A DNA stretch of 64,000 nt from the NCBI RefSeq assembly GCF_900142845.1, contig NZ_FSRU01000001.1, positions 2,108,001 through 2,172,000 on the forward strand, given 5' to 3'. The notes beneath the pieces were generated by a model. The model saw only the letters and a list, made by a program, of their open reading frames with translations, did not search any database and was not told the DNA's origin. Origin of the DNA: Paraburkholderia phenazinium (lineage in GTDB: Bacteria > Pseudomonadota > Gammaproteobacteria > Burkholderiales > Burkholderiaceae). Positions 63,946 through 64,000 of this stretch are shown here, one piece after another; position 1 is the first letter of the stretch; every line of letters begins with the position of its first letter. Position numbers and translations under genes: made by a program.

Positions 63946-64000
63946 TCTAAGGCGAGCGCCGTTGCATGCCGCCACGCTATCGACGCCGCGTATCCACATT

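Overview
The window looks like a chromosome or megaplasmid segment of a Burkholderiaceae bacterium (Paraburkholderia, Caballeronia or Burkholderia type). It is high in GC, has a Burkholderia-style trimeric porin, and carries pathway sets and family variants usual for that group. The species call is an inference from gene content only.

Layout: (1) 1-5.3 kb, a minus-strand polyol/tagatose operon (DeoR regulator, wrecked ribose-type ABC permease, PfkB kinase, GatZ/KbaZ-like protein, two short-chain dehydrogenases). Three TCGAAAGA repeats spaced 21 bp apart lie in front of the regulator. (2) 5.3-14 kb, an eroded stretch with gene relics around a large FAD/Fe-S D-lactate-dehydrogenase-like protein, a cis-CaaD-like tautomerase, an acetoacetate-decarboxylase-like enzyme and an AraC regulator. 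(3) 14-34 kb, a nearly complete glycine betaine degradation locus: betaine/choline ABC transporter, ETF, dimethylglycine-dehydrogenase-like flavoprotein, LysR regulator, GbcB/GbcA, porin, TetR regulator, PurU, and SoxBDAG sarcosine oxidase. FolD follows at 38 kb. Betaine would be stripped stepwise to glycine; the methyl groups enter tetrahydrofolate and leave as formate through FolD and PurU, and ETF takes the dimethylglycine electrons. (4) 34-38 kb, tyrosine catabolism (TyrB-type aminotransferase, a FolX/FolB-like protein, HPPD) with a divergent Lrp-type regulator. (5) 39-43.6 kb, an SRAP relic, a chemoreceptor, a VOC protein and a divergent azoR/hxlR pair. (6) 43.8-46.9 kb, an intact IS66 element with an 8-bp target duplication and a pRiA4b ORF-3 passenger. 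It sits inside a dadA-like gene that still has its tandem glycine riboswitch upstream. (7) 47.5-51.2 kb, a LysR / M20 amidohydrolase / MFS set.

(8) 51.3-64 kb is accessory DNA. It holds orphan antitoxin-like genes (MbcA/ParS-like and AbiEi-like), an XRE regulator beside a nitrilase-fold protein lacking the catalytic Glu and Cys, and a three-gene Tn7-like transposition module. In that module the DDE transposase has an N-terminal TnsA-like region, the TniB/TnsC-like ATPase has altered Walker motifs, and the TniQ/TnsD-like protein is large. A putative small RNA with its own promoter and terminator is divergent from the transposase gene. Beyond it are an AT-rich stretch, a tyrosine recombinase, a KfrA-like coiled-coil protein with five 11-residue repeats, IS3 debris, and at the right edge six copies of a CACATACTTT-type motif arranged three and three around an 18-bp inverted repeat. 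This region is the best candidate for something undescribed.
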